Made by a program: the position numbers and the translations under genes
Shown: piece after piece, positions 8,357 to 15,920 of the stretch
How the letters are laid out: each line of letters begins with the position of its first letter
How positions within the stretch are numbered: position 1 is the stretch's first letter
Notes under the pieces: generated by a model
Databases searched by the model: none
Told to the model about the DNA's origin: nothing
What the model saw: only the letters and a program-made list of their open reading frames with translations
From: Nocardioides agariphilus
Lineage (GTDB): Bacteria; Actinomycetota; Actinomycetes; Propionibacteriales; Nocardioidaceae
Reading direction: 5' to 3'
Length of the DNA stretch: 50,348 nt
Assembly (NCBI RefSeq): GCF_015352445.1
Contig: NZ_JADKPO010000034.1
Coordinates: forward strand, 1-50,348

Positions 8357-9448
8357 TCAGTCGGCCACGAGGCCGGCGACACCGAACGCCGTGGCGACGA
8401 ACGCCGACCCGGCCGGCGTCAGGCTGCCGCCCGCGCCGATGGTGAACGAGGAGACCGAGCCGTCGCGCATCCGCACGTGCAGGCTGCCGCCGTCGGGGGC
8501 GACCGCAGCGTCGGTCGGACCGGCGCCGGTGCCGGCCGCGACGGCCTCGACCAGGGTCAGGCTGCCGTCAGCCGCGATCCGGTAGCTGGAGATCGAGGCG
8601 CTCGCGGCGTTGACCACCCAGGCGTAGTCACCGGAGATCACCAGCCAGCACGCAGCCGCCTGGGTGTCGCCGAGCGCCTCGGTGATGCTGCGGAACCCGG
8701 GGGCGACGCGGTACGACGACGCGGAGCCGGATGCCGCCTCGGAGACCACCAGGGTGCCGCGACGGTCGAAGTCGAACCCGTAGGGGACCAGGCCGGCGGA
8801 CGCGTGGGAGGTGGCCTGCCCGGCGTAGGCGCCCTGGACCCGGAACGTGTCGATCGCGTTGGAGCCGCGCTCGGTGACCGCGAGGGTGCGTCCGCTGGGG
8901 CTGAACTCGACCTGGGCCGCGTCGGTCAGACCTCCCGCCGGGTTGGCGGTCAGGTCGCGATGCGAGCCACGGAGGCGGTGCAGGTCGCCGGATCCGTCGT
9001 AGGTGAACCCGACGATGGTGTCGCTGTCGTGGTTGAGCACGTAGCCGACACCGTCGTGCACGGTGATGCTGACCGGACGGTCGCCGCCGGAGGCGATCCG
9101 GTCGGCGACGACGACCTTGGAGCCGCGGACGCGCAGGGCCGAGATGGTGTCGTCGCCGGCGTTCACGACGAACAGGAGCCTGCCGTCGCGGACGATGGCG
9201 CCTTGCGAGGCGAGGGAGGCGCCGGTGCCCAGGCCGCCGGTCGGCACCGAGCCGGCTCCCGTCAGGCTGCCGTCGGCGTGGCGGTCGAAGACCGCGATCG
9301 CGTTGCCTGCGGCGGCATTGGTCGGCTGGTAGACGTGACCGACGACCGGCCCCGCGGTCGGGTCGACCGCGACCGCCTGGCCGCCGAGGGCCAGCAAGGT
9401 GGAGGAGACGGCCAGCGCGGCGGTTCCGGCAAAGGCGAGCTTGCGCAT
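8357..9448 (-). CDS. Secreted lactonase-like beta-propeller protein
   Basis: A 363-residue exported protein. It begins MRKLAFAG with a Sec signal peptide and a probable AVA-VDP cleavage region near residue 28. The rest consists of repeating strand units such as GNAIAVFDRHADGSLT, NAGDDTISALRV, NHDSDTIVGFTYDGSGDL and NAASASISSYRIAADGSLT, which is the signature of 6-phosphogluconolactonase-type seven-bladed propellers. The substrate is unknown; many such secreted proteins have no proven enzyme activity. The upstream region is shared with the divergent flavodoxin-like gene. Confidence 0.8.
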   Translation of the reverse strand: MRKLAFAGTAALAVSSTLLALGGQAVAVDPTAGPVVGHVYQPTNAAAGNAIAVFDRHADGSLTGAGSVPTGGLGTGASLASQGAIVRDGRLLFVVNAGDDTISALRVRGSKVVVADRIASGGDRPVSITVHDGVGYVLNHDSDTIVGFTYDGSGDLHRLRGSHRDLTANPAGGLTDAAQVEFSPSGRTLAVTERGSNAIDTFRVQGAYAGQATSHASAGLVPYGFDFDRRGTLVVSEAASGSASSYRVAPGFRSITEALGDTQAAACWLVISGDYAWVVNAASASISSYRIAADGSLTLVEAVAAGTGAGPTDAAVAPDGGSLHVRMRDGSVSSFTIGAGGSLTPAGSAFVATAFGVAGLVAD

Positions 9449-9595
9449 GATTCAGGTCCTTTCGAGTGGGATGGAGCACGACGCTCCGGTCCACTCCGTC
9501 GGACCTGACGACCGATTCGTTACGGCCCGAAGAATGACGAGAAGATGACGCGGAGCCGGCGTAACGATGCGGCCTCCCATGGAGACTGTGCGCGC

Positions 9596-10306
9596 ATGGA
9601 CCATGACTTCTCAGACCTCAAGGCGACCTTCGTCAACTGCACCCTCAAGAAGAGCCCCGAGGTCAGCAACACCCAGGGGCTCATTGACGCGAGCGCCTCG
9701 ATCATGCGCAAGCACGGCGTCGAGGTCGACGAGATCCGCTTCGTCGACCACGACATCGCGACGGGCGTCTGGCCCGACATGCGCGAGCACGGCTGGGCCA
9801 GCGACGAGTGGCCGCAGATGTATCCGGGCATCCTGGCCAGCGACATCCTGGTCGTCGCCGGGCCGATCTGGCTGGGCGACAACTCATCGATGACCAAGAA
9901 GCTCATCGAGCGGCTCTACTCGCTCTCGGGTGAGCTCAACGAGAAGGGCCAGTACCTGTACTACGGCCGGGTTGCGGGCTGCATCATCACCGGCAACGAG
10001 GACGGCATCAAGCACTGCGCGCAGAACGTCCTCTACAGCCTCCAGCACGTCGGCTACACGATCCCGCCCAACGCCGACGCCGGGTGGATCGGCGAGGCCG
10101 GGCCCGGACCGTCCTACCTCGACCCTGGCAGCGGCGGTCCCGAGAACGACTTCACCAACCGCAACACCACCTTCATGACCTGGAACCTGATGCACCTGGC
10201 CAAGCTGCTCAAGGACGCGGGCGGTGTGCCCGGCTACGGCAACCAGCGCTCGGAGTGGAACGCCGGCACCCGCTTCGACTGGGAGAACCCCGAGTACCGG
10301 TCGTGA
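9596..10306 (+). CDS. Flavodoxin-fold NAD(P)H-dependent oxidoreductase-like protein
   Basis: A 236-residue protein of the flavodoxin/NADPH-dependent FMN reductase superfamily. It opens with LKATFVNCTLKKSPEVSNT, the usual first strand and FMN-phosphate loop (T/S-rich with an xxxxSxT pattern), then has ILVVAGPIWLGDNSSMTKKLIER and GRVAGCIITGNEDG, typical of this fold. It probably reduces a quinone or other small acceptor, which I cannot specify. I chose ATG 9596 rather than an upstream in-frame start because homology-like sequence begins just after it. The TGA overlaps a GTG in frame with the downstream sigma factor, so the two may be coupled. Confidence 0.75.
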   Translation: MDHDFSDLKATFVNCTLKKSPEVSNTQGLIDASASIMRKHGVEVDEIRFVDHDIATGVWPDMREHGWASDEWPQMYPGILASDILVVAGPIWLGDNSSMTKKLIERLYSLSGELNEKGQYLYYGRVAGCIITGNEDGIKHCAQNVLYSLQHVGYTIPPNADAGWIGEAGPGPSYLDPGSGGPENDFTNRNTTFMTWNLMHLAKLLKDAGGVPGYGNQRSEWNAGTRFDWENPEYRS

Positions 10307-10329
10307 CCGTGTTGACGTGCCCCGTAGAC

Positions 10330-10389
10330 GATGCGGTGGCCGGTGCGGTGGTCGGTGCGGTGGCCGGGGCGCTGGTCGGTGCCGCTGTC
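10330..10389 (+). repeat. 5 x 12-bp degenerate tandem repeat upstream of an ECF sigma gene
   Basis: Five consecutive 12-mers related to GGTGCGGTGGTC run without spacers between the flavodoxin-like gene and the ATG of the sigma factor. Read in the sigma frame they encode an Ala/Val/Gly-rich stretch (AVAGAVVGAVAGALVGAAV). Either this is an N-terminal extension of the sigma factor or it is leader DNA. Confidence 0.8.
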
Positions 10390-10437
10390 ATCGAACCGAA
10401 AGGTACGGCGACGGACGCGGCGCGGTACGTTCCGGTC

Positions 10438-11082
10438 ATGGGCGACGACCGCGACCTGGTCACGGCACTCCGGGCCGGGGACCAGCAGGCGTTCGCCGCG
10501 ATGATCGACGGCTGGTCGGGCTCGATGCTGCGGATGGCCCGGCTGCACGTGCCGACCGACAGCGTCGCAGAGGAGGTCGTCCAGGAGACCTGGCTCGCGG
10601 TGCTGACGGGGCTCGACCGGTTCCGCGCCGAGTCGTCCTTGCGGACCTGGGTCTACCGGATCCTGCTCAACCAGGCCAAGACCCGCGGCGCACGCGAGCG
10701 CCGTACGGTCCCGTTCGCCAGCCTCGCTGGTGACGGCTACGGCTACGGCGACGGCGACCGACCGACGGTCGACCCCGAACGCTTCCAGGGACCCGACGAG
10801 CAGTACCCCGGCGGGTGGCGTCGGTTCCCCGACGAGTGGCCCGAGCACTCGACGCTCTCCCGTGAGCTGCACGACGTCGTCCGCCTGGCACTCGACGCGC
10901 TGCCGCCCCGCCAGCGGGTGGTGGTCGCCATGCGCGACCTGGACGGTCACACGGCCGAAGAGGTCAGCGAGCTGCTGGACATCTCGCCCGGCAACCAGCG
11001 AGTGCTGCTCCACCGCGGCCGAGCCGTGGTGAGGGCGCGGCTCGAGCGCTACTACCAGAGCGCGCTGGAGGCGACCCGATGA
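10438..11082 (+). CDS. ECF-type RNA polymerase sigma factor
   Basis: A 214-residue group IV sigma factor. The sigma-2 region is seen in AAMIDGWSGSMLRMARLHV and the region 2.3/2.4 stretch VVQETWLAVLTGLDRFRAESSLRTWVYRI. A glycine/aspartate-rich linker leads to sigma-4 with LDALPPRQRVVVAMRDLDGHTAEEVSELL and the helix-turn-helix ISPGNQRVLLHRGR. It directs RNA polymerase to an unknown regulon and is presumably held by the zinc-finger anti-sigma encoded next (ATGA overlap). The start is ambiguous: ATG 10438 gives the standard length, while GTG 10303, overlapping the previous stop as GTGA, would add 45 residues including a glycine-zipper-like hydrophobic segment. Confidence 0.88.
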   Translation: MGDDRDLVTALRAGDQQAFAAMIDGWSGSMLRMARLHVPTDSVAEEVVQETWLAVLTGLDRFRAESSLRTWVYRILLNQAKTRGARERRTVPFASLAGDGYGYGDGDRPTVDPERFQGPDEQYPGGWRRFPDEWPEHSTLSRELHDVVRLALDALPPRQRVVVAMRDLDGHTAEEVSELLDISPGNQRVLLHRGRAVVRARLERYYQSALEATR

Positions 11083-11333
11083 AGTGCAACGAGTTCGTCG
11101 AGCTGGTCACGGCCTACCTCGAGGACCAGCTCCCCGCCGACCAGCGCTCCGAGTTCGAGGAGCATCTGAGCCTCTGTCCTGGGTGCGAGCGGTACCTCGT
11201 CCAGTTCCGCACCACGATCTCCCTGTTGGGCCAGCTGCCCGAGGAGTCCATCACAGGACCTGCCCGCACCCACCTGCTCGACGCCTTCGCCGAGTGGGGC
11301 AGTGGCGGCGCCGCGGATGTCAGCGATCCGTAA
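11079..11333 (+). CDS. Zinc-finger anti-sigma factor (ZAS type)
   Basis: An 84-residue soluble protein whose N-terminus matches the anti-sigma zinc finger: MKCNEFVELVTAYLEDQLP, then HLSLCPGCERYL, giving an HxxxCxxC zinc site. No transmembrane segment follows, so it should be a cytoplasmic, possibly redox-responsive, inhibitor. It overlaps the sigma gene by ATGA, the usual arrangement for a cognate pair. Confidence 0.88.
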   Translation: MKCNEFVELVTAYLEDQLPADQRSEFEEHLSLCPGCERYLVQFRTTISLLGQLPEESITGPARTHLLDAFAEWGSGGAADVSDP

Positions 11334-11379
11334 CCCCGAGCGTCCCTCGCGCGGCGGCCGTCGATGGCAGGCTGGTGAC

Positions 11380-12090
11380 ATGTCTGGGCGCGTGGCGCGC
11401 GTGCTGGTGGTCGACGACGACCCGACCGTGCGCGAGGTCGTGGTGTCCTACCTCAAGGCAGCCCGGCATGAGGTGGTCGAGGCGGCCGACGGGGAGTCGG
11501 TCGCGGCCATCGTGCGCGACCAGCGGGTCGACCTCGTGGTGCTGGACCTGATGCTTCCGGGCATCGACGGGCTCGAGGTCTGTCGCCGGCTGCGGGCCGG
11601 CGGCGACGACGTGCCGGTCATCATGCTCACGGCCCTGGGCTCGGAGACCGACCGAGTCGTCGGCCTCGAACGAGGCGCCGACGACTACGTGACCAAGCCG
11701 TTCAGCCCGCGAGAGCTCGTGCTGCGCATCGAGTCGGTGCTGCGCCGTGCCGGGGACCGCGGCGAGCCGGACCAGGGCCGGCTCGAGGATGGCGACCTCG
11801 CCGTGGACCTGTCTCGTCACGAGGTCACCCTGGCCGGCCGGGTGCTGGCCCTGACCACCCGCGAGTACGACCTGCTGCGCTTCATGCTCACCCACCCCGG
11901 CGTCGCGTTCTCCCGCGAGGACCTGCTGCAGCAGGTGTGGGGCTGGTCGTTCGGCGACCACTCCACCGTGACCGTGCACGTGCGGCGGCTGCGCGAGAAG
12001 GTCGAGCGCGACCCGACCATGCCCGAGCGGCTGGTCACCGTCTGGGGGGTCGGCTACCGGTGGGAACCCGCCGTCGTCGGAGTCGAGTGA
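11380..12090 (+). CDS. OmpR/PhoB-family response regulator
   Basis: A 236-residue regulator. The receiver domain (about 5-118) shows the acidic pair in VLVVDDDPT, phospho-acceptor Asp in LVVLDLMLPGIDG, the Thr/Ser in MLTALG and Lys in YVTKPFSP. The C-terminal winged helix (about 140-230) has LTTREYDLLRFMLTHPGVAFSREDLLQQVWG and TVTVHVRRLREKVE, the DNA-recognition part. I chose ATG 11380 over an upstream in-frame ATG because the receiver begins right after it. The histidine kinase follows 7 bp downstream, so they form one two-component operon. The stimulus is unknown. Confidence 0.92.
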   Translation: MSGRVARVLVVDDDPTVREVVVSYLKAARHEVVEAADGESVAAIVRDQRVDLVVLDLMLPGIDGLEVCRRLRAGGDDVPVIMLTALGSETDRVVGLERGADDYVTKPFSPRELVLRIESVLRRAGDRGEPDQGRLEDGDLAVDLSRHEVTLAGRVLALTTREYDLLRFMLTHPGVAFSREDLLQQVWGWSFGDHSTVTVHVRRLREKVERDPTMPERLVTVWGVGYRWEPAVVGVE

Positions 12091-12097
12091 GCCGCCC

Positions 12098-13228
12098 ATG
12101 ACCGACGACCAATGGGCGATCATCGGGACCGGCGGCGCCTGGGCCGCCGGGGCGGGGGCGGTGGGCCTGATGGTCGCCTACGCCGTCCGGCGACGCTCCT
12201 TCCGCTGGCAGATCGCCGTCGTGGCCGCAACCGCTGTGCTCGCCGTCGTCGCGGGCGTGGTCGGGACCGCCCGCGCCATGTTCCTCTCCGACCACGACCT
12301 GTCGGTGGTGTTGTGGGTCGTGGTGGTCGCGGCCGTGGTCGGGCTGGGGGTGTCCGCCATCGTCGGCTCGGCGTTCTCCCGCTGGTCGCTCACGATGCGC
12401 GACGACGCCCGCCGCTTCGGCGAGAGCGGCCGCTTCGATGCCGGCTCGCGCGGACCCGCAGAGCTCCAGGCACTCAGCGACGAGCTGGCCCACACCGCCG
12501 GTCGGCTGCGGGAGTCCCGCGCGCGCGAGCAGCGGCTGGAGGAGTCCCGGCGCGAGCTGATCTCCTGGGTCTCCCACGACCTGCGCTCGCCGCTGGCGGC
12601 GCTGCGCGCGATGACCGAGGCGCTCGAGGACGGGCTGGCCGACGACCCGCAGCGCTACCACCGCCAGATCCGCGCCGAGGTCGACCGGATGGTGCGCATG
12701 GTCGACGACCTCTTCGAGCTCTCGCGCATCCATGCGGGCGTTCTCGCCCTGAACCTCCAGCCCGTCGCGGTCCGTGACGTGGTCAGCGAGGCGATCGCCG
12801 GCGCCGATGCGGTGGCGCGAGCCGGCGGGGTGCGTCTGGGCGGCAGGGTCGATGACGGCCTGTTCGTGACCGCGGACCCGGGGCACCTCTCACGGGTCGT
12901 GTCCAACCTGGTCGTCAACGCGATCCGCCACACTCCCGCCGATGGTGTCGTCGACATCACCGGCCGGCGGATCGGCGACGAGGTGGAGCTGAGCGTCACC
13001 GACGCCTGTGGTGGGCTCACCAGCCACGACCTGGCCCGCGTCTTCGACGTGGCCTGGCAGGGCAGCTCCGCACGGACCCCGACACCGGAGACGCCGCAGT
13101 CGCCGATGGGCCGGGGGGCGGGTCTGGGCCTGGCCATCGTCAAGGGGCTCGTCGAGGCGCACCGCGGCCAGGTGTCGGTCGACAACCACCCGCCGGGCTG
13201 CCGGTTCGTGGTCACGCTGCCCGCGTAG
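12098..13228 (+). CDS. Membrane sensor histidine kinase
   Basis: A 376-residue kinase partnered with the preceding regulator. Three hydrophobic segments lie within residues 1-100 (around 10-28, 37-57 and 67-88), followed by a HAMP-like region. The H-box is ELISWVSHDLRSPLAALRAM with the phospho-accepting His. The N-box is VVSNLVVNAIRHTP, the G1 box is the variant VTDACGG, and G2 is GAGLGLAIVKG. There is almost no extracytoplasmic domain, which suggests sensing within or near the membrane. Confidence 0.92.
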   Translation: MTDDQWAIIGTGGAWAAGAGAVGLMVAYAVRRRSFRWQIAVVAATAVLAVVAGVVGTARAMFLSDHDLSVVLWVVVVAAVVGLGVSAIVGSAFSRWSLTMRDDARRFGESGRFDAGSRGPAELQALSDELAHTAGRLRESRAREQRLEESRRELISWVSHDLRSPLAALRAMTEALEDGLADDPQRYHRQIRAEVDRMVRMVDDLFELSRIHAGVLALNLQPVAVRDVVSEAIAGADAVARAGGVRLGGRVDDGLFVTADPGHLSRVVSNLVVNAIRHTPADGVVDITGRRIGDEVELSVTDACGGLTSHDLARVFDVAWQGSSARTPTPETPQSPMGRGAGLGLAIVKGLVEAHRGQVSVDNHPPGCRFVVTLPA

Positions 13229-13423
13229 TACACCGATTCGGCACCTGTGTCGGCCGGGCGACAGACGCTGCGGCACGGGGTCGAACATGCTCGTCCCAGC
13301 CGCTCCCGCCATGTCCCCGAGTCCGTGGCGGGGGCGGCACCCAAGCCCGGTGGTCTAGCCAGGTGACACCCTCGCTCCGCCCTGATTTACACCTGCTCGC
13401 GGCCGCTGGAAGGCTGCGGCCCG

Positions 13424-14578
13424 ATGACCACGACCGTGTCACGACCGACGCCGCCGCGCGTGGTCGCCGAAGTTCGCAAGCGCTACGAGGCCGCCGGCGG
13501 CACCACCGCCCTGCTGGTGCGCACGCCCGACGGGCAGGAGAGCCTGATCGGCTCGGGAGTGCCTGCGGCGACCCTCGTCGTGACCGACCAGCTCGGCCTG
13601 GATGCCCTCGCCTCCTTCGACATCGTCCGCGCGGGAGAGGCCTTCCTCGAGGGACATCTCGACGTCGAGGGCGACCTGGCCCAGATGCTCGGCCTGCGGC
13701 CGATCTTCACCGACTTCCACCCCGTGCAGTACGTCGGCAAGTTCGTGCGGCCCTTCCTGCGCGGCCAGGTCAAGAGTGACCACGACTACATCGAGCACCA
13801 CTACGAGAACGATCCCGAGTTCTTCTTGTCCTTCCTGGACCGTCGCTACCGCGCCTATTCGCAAGGCGTCTTCGAAAGCGCCGAGGAGTCCCTCGAAGCC
13901 GGTATCACCCGCAAGCTCGACTACGCCCTCGGCGCCATCGACGTCGGCCCCGGGGCCCGTGTCCTCGATATCGGCGGCGGCTGGGGCGCATTCGTCGAGT
14001 ACGGCGGGCAGCACGGGCTGCACGTCACCTCGCTGACCATTTCCGAGGAGTCCCGGAAGTTCGTGCAGGGCATCATCGACGAGCAGGGCCTGCCCTGCGA
14101 GATCCGGCGCGAGCACTTCTTCGCCCACCGCCCCGAGGCGCCCTACGACGCGATCGTCAACCTCGGGGTCACCGAGCACCTGCCCGACTACGCGCGAACG
14201 CTCGCGACGTACCGTTCGCTGCTCAAGCCCGGTGGCCGCGTCTACCTCGACGCGAGCGCGCAGCGGCGCAAGAACAAGGTCACCACCTTCTTCGAGAACC
14301 AGATCTTCCGCGGTAACGGCACCCCGCTGTCGCTGGCCGGGTACACCGCGGCCCTGAGCCGCTCACAGCTCGAGCTCGAGGTCGTGCTCAACGACCGGGT
14401 CAACTACGAGATCACCACCCGCCGCTGGGCCGAGAACCTCGACGCCGCCCGCGACTTCATCGAGCCACGCTGGGGTTCGCGGCAGTACCGGTTGTTCCGG
14501 CTCTACCTGTGGGGCTGCGTCGACGCCTTCTCACGCGATGTCATCCAGGCCTACCGAATGGTGCTGCGCAACCCCTGA
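13424..14578 (+). CDS. CFA-family SAM-dependent methyltransferase
   Basis: A 384-residue protein of the cyclopropane-fatty-acyl-phospholipid synthase family. It has an N-terminal lipid-binding-like part (about 1-120; GEAFLEGHLDVEGDL is typical) and a Rossmann methyltransferase domain. SAM motif I is ARVLDIGGGWGAFVEY, then VTSLTISEES, and YDAIVNLGVTEHLPDYARTL with the family's catalytic-region acid. The C-terminal part WAENLDAARDFI with RLYLWGCVDAF is also family-typical. It probably methylates or cyclopropanates unsaturated membrane lipids; the exact product is not predictable. The 268 bp downstream hold no gene that I can support. Confidence 0.85.
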   Translation: MTTTVSRPTPPRVVAEVRKRYEAAGGTTALLVRTPDGQESLIGSGVPAATLVVTDQLGLDALASFDIVRAGEAFLEGHLDVEGDLAQMLGLRPIFTDFHPVQYVGKFVRPFLRGQVKSDHDYIEHHYENDPEFFLSFLDRRYRAYSQGVFESAEESLEAGITRKLDYALGAIDVGPGARVLDIGGGWGAFVEYGGQHGLHVTSLTISEESRKFVQGIIDEQGLPCEIRREHFFAHRPEAPYDAIVNLGVTEHLPDYARTLATYRSLLKPGGRVYLDASAQRRKNKVTTFFENQIFRGNGTPLSLAGYTAALSRSQLELEVVLNDRVNYEITTRRWAENLDAARDFIEPRWGSRQYRLFRLYLWGCVDAFSRDVIQAYRMVLRNP

Positions 14579-14846
14579 GGGCGAATTCCGAGAGCTCGGG
14601 AAGATACGTGCGTAACCCCGTCGCACATGGCGCGTTGGGAATTCCAGAAGGGCCATGCGCGAGTAGAGAGCTCGCTTTGCGTGAAGAAGATCCAAGAAGA
14701 CGGGGCGCAGGCCAACCCACCGGCCACCATCCACCGGATCCCCCGCAGTGATCCCCCCACCCGGCGCCGAGGACAGCACCAAGGTTCTCGGCGTCGTGGT
14801 GCCCTCAGGCCCGCTCGAGGCAACCCGCGCGGACACAGCCCGGGTG

Positions 14847-15920
14847 CTAGCCCGGAAGCAGCCAGACCTCGCCGTCTCCGCCCTCGACGTTGCCGAACGT
14901 CGGGCAGCGCGCACCCGGCACGACCTGCACATCGAAGATCTCCTCCACCGCGTTGTCGAACCGCAGCGTCGCGACCGTGTTGCCCGTGCTCAGCTCGATC
15001 ACTCCGACACCGCAGACGAGCTGGTCGTGGTAGGCGGCGATGGGCGCGCCGCCGAAGATGGCGGTCTCGCGGATCTTGCTGAGTCCGACGAAGGCCAGGT
15101 CGCCGTGGAATGCCAGTCCGCGCGCGTAGCCGGGCACGGCGGCGACGGCGTCGCGCTGTGCGCTGGCCAGGTCCACGCGCTCGAGAACGCCGAGCCCGGA
15201 GTTGAGCACGTAGAGCGTGCCGTCGTGCCAGCGGGGCGAGTGCGGCATGGCCAGCCCGCTCGTCACCACCTCACCCGAGGGCACCTCCAGCACCGCGCCG
15301 CTGTCGTTGCGAGCCTGCCGCCAGCCACGCGGCTCGTCGCTGCGCGCCATCACGGTCACGAACGCGGGCGCGCCGTCACGCATCGCCAGCCCGTTGAGAT
15401 GGCACCTGTCCTCCGCTGCGAGCCGGGTGATGAACGGCGGGCGCCAACGCGGCACGAAGCTGTAGCGAGGGTCCAGACCGGCCAGGCAGGAGAACAAGGT
15501 GTTGACCAGCCAGAGGTCGGGCTCGCCGGGCTGGCCTGGCTGGCCGGGCGCGCTCCCCCACACCACCTCGTGGCACTGGATGGGGCCGGTCACCGTCGTG
15601 GCCCGCGGGAGCCAGCAGCGGTCGTGGCGCCCGTCCGGGGTGAGCGCACCGGCCAGCTCGGAGTGGTCGCGCAGCGACCACACCTGGTCCTTGCCGCCCA
15701 CCACGAGCTGGTCGTCGCCCACCGCGATGCCCATGGCGCGGTCGAAGCCGCGAAAGCTCAGCGACAACCGCCCCTCAGCGACGCCGACGGCGACCAGCTG
15801 ACCGGCCTGGTACGTCGAGACGAGCAGCGAGCAGCCCGCCTCCTGGAGGACCTCGGGGAGGCCCTCGCTGTGGTGGTAGCCGACCTGCGTGCCACCGTCC
15901 GTCGCGGGAGGCGCGCTCAC
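14847..15920 (-). CDS. TIGR03032-family protein
   Basis: A 357-residue soluble protein with no signal peptide. It matches the TIGR03032 (DUF4915) family by its hallmark segments: LLVSTYQAGQLVAVG near the start, CHLNGLAMRDGAPAFVTVM in the middle, MPHSPRWHDGTLYVLNSGLGVLERVD, and PGYARGLAFHGDLAFVGLSKIRET. The strand pattern is that of a beta-propeller. No biochemical role is known to me for the family. Its ATG overlaps the stop of the upstream ELWxxDG-repeat gene by 4 bp, so the two are probably co-translated. Confidence 0.85.
   Translation of the reverse strand: MSAPPATDGGTQVGYHHSEGLPEVLQEAGCSLLVSTYQAGQLVAVGVAEGRLSLSFRGFDRAMGIAVGDDQLVVGGKDQVWSLRDHSELAGALTPDGRHDRCWLPRATTVTGPIQCHEVVWGSAPGQPGQPGEPDLWLVNTLFSCLAGLDPRYSFVPRWRPPFITRLAAEDRCHLNGLAMRDGAPAFVTVMARSDEPRGWRQARNDSGAVLEVPSGEVVTSGLAMPHSPRWHDGTLYVLNSGLGVLERVDLASAQRDAVAAVPGYARGLAFHGDLAFVGLSKIRETAIFGGAPIAAYHDQLVCGVGVIELSTGNTVATLRFDNAVEEIFDVQVVPGARCPTFGNVEGGDGEVWLLPG

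Noticed and set aside
14579-14846. Gene or pseudogene between the methyltransferase and TIGR03032 genes
   Set aside because: Short overlapping ORFs exist on both strands, but none has a recognisable domain, good start or codon bias.
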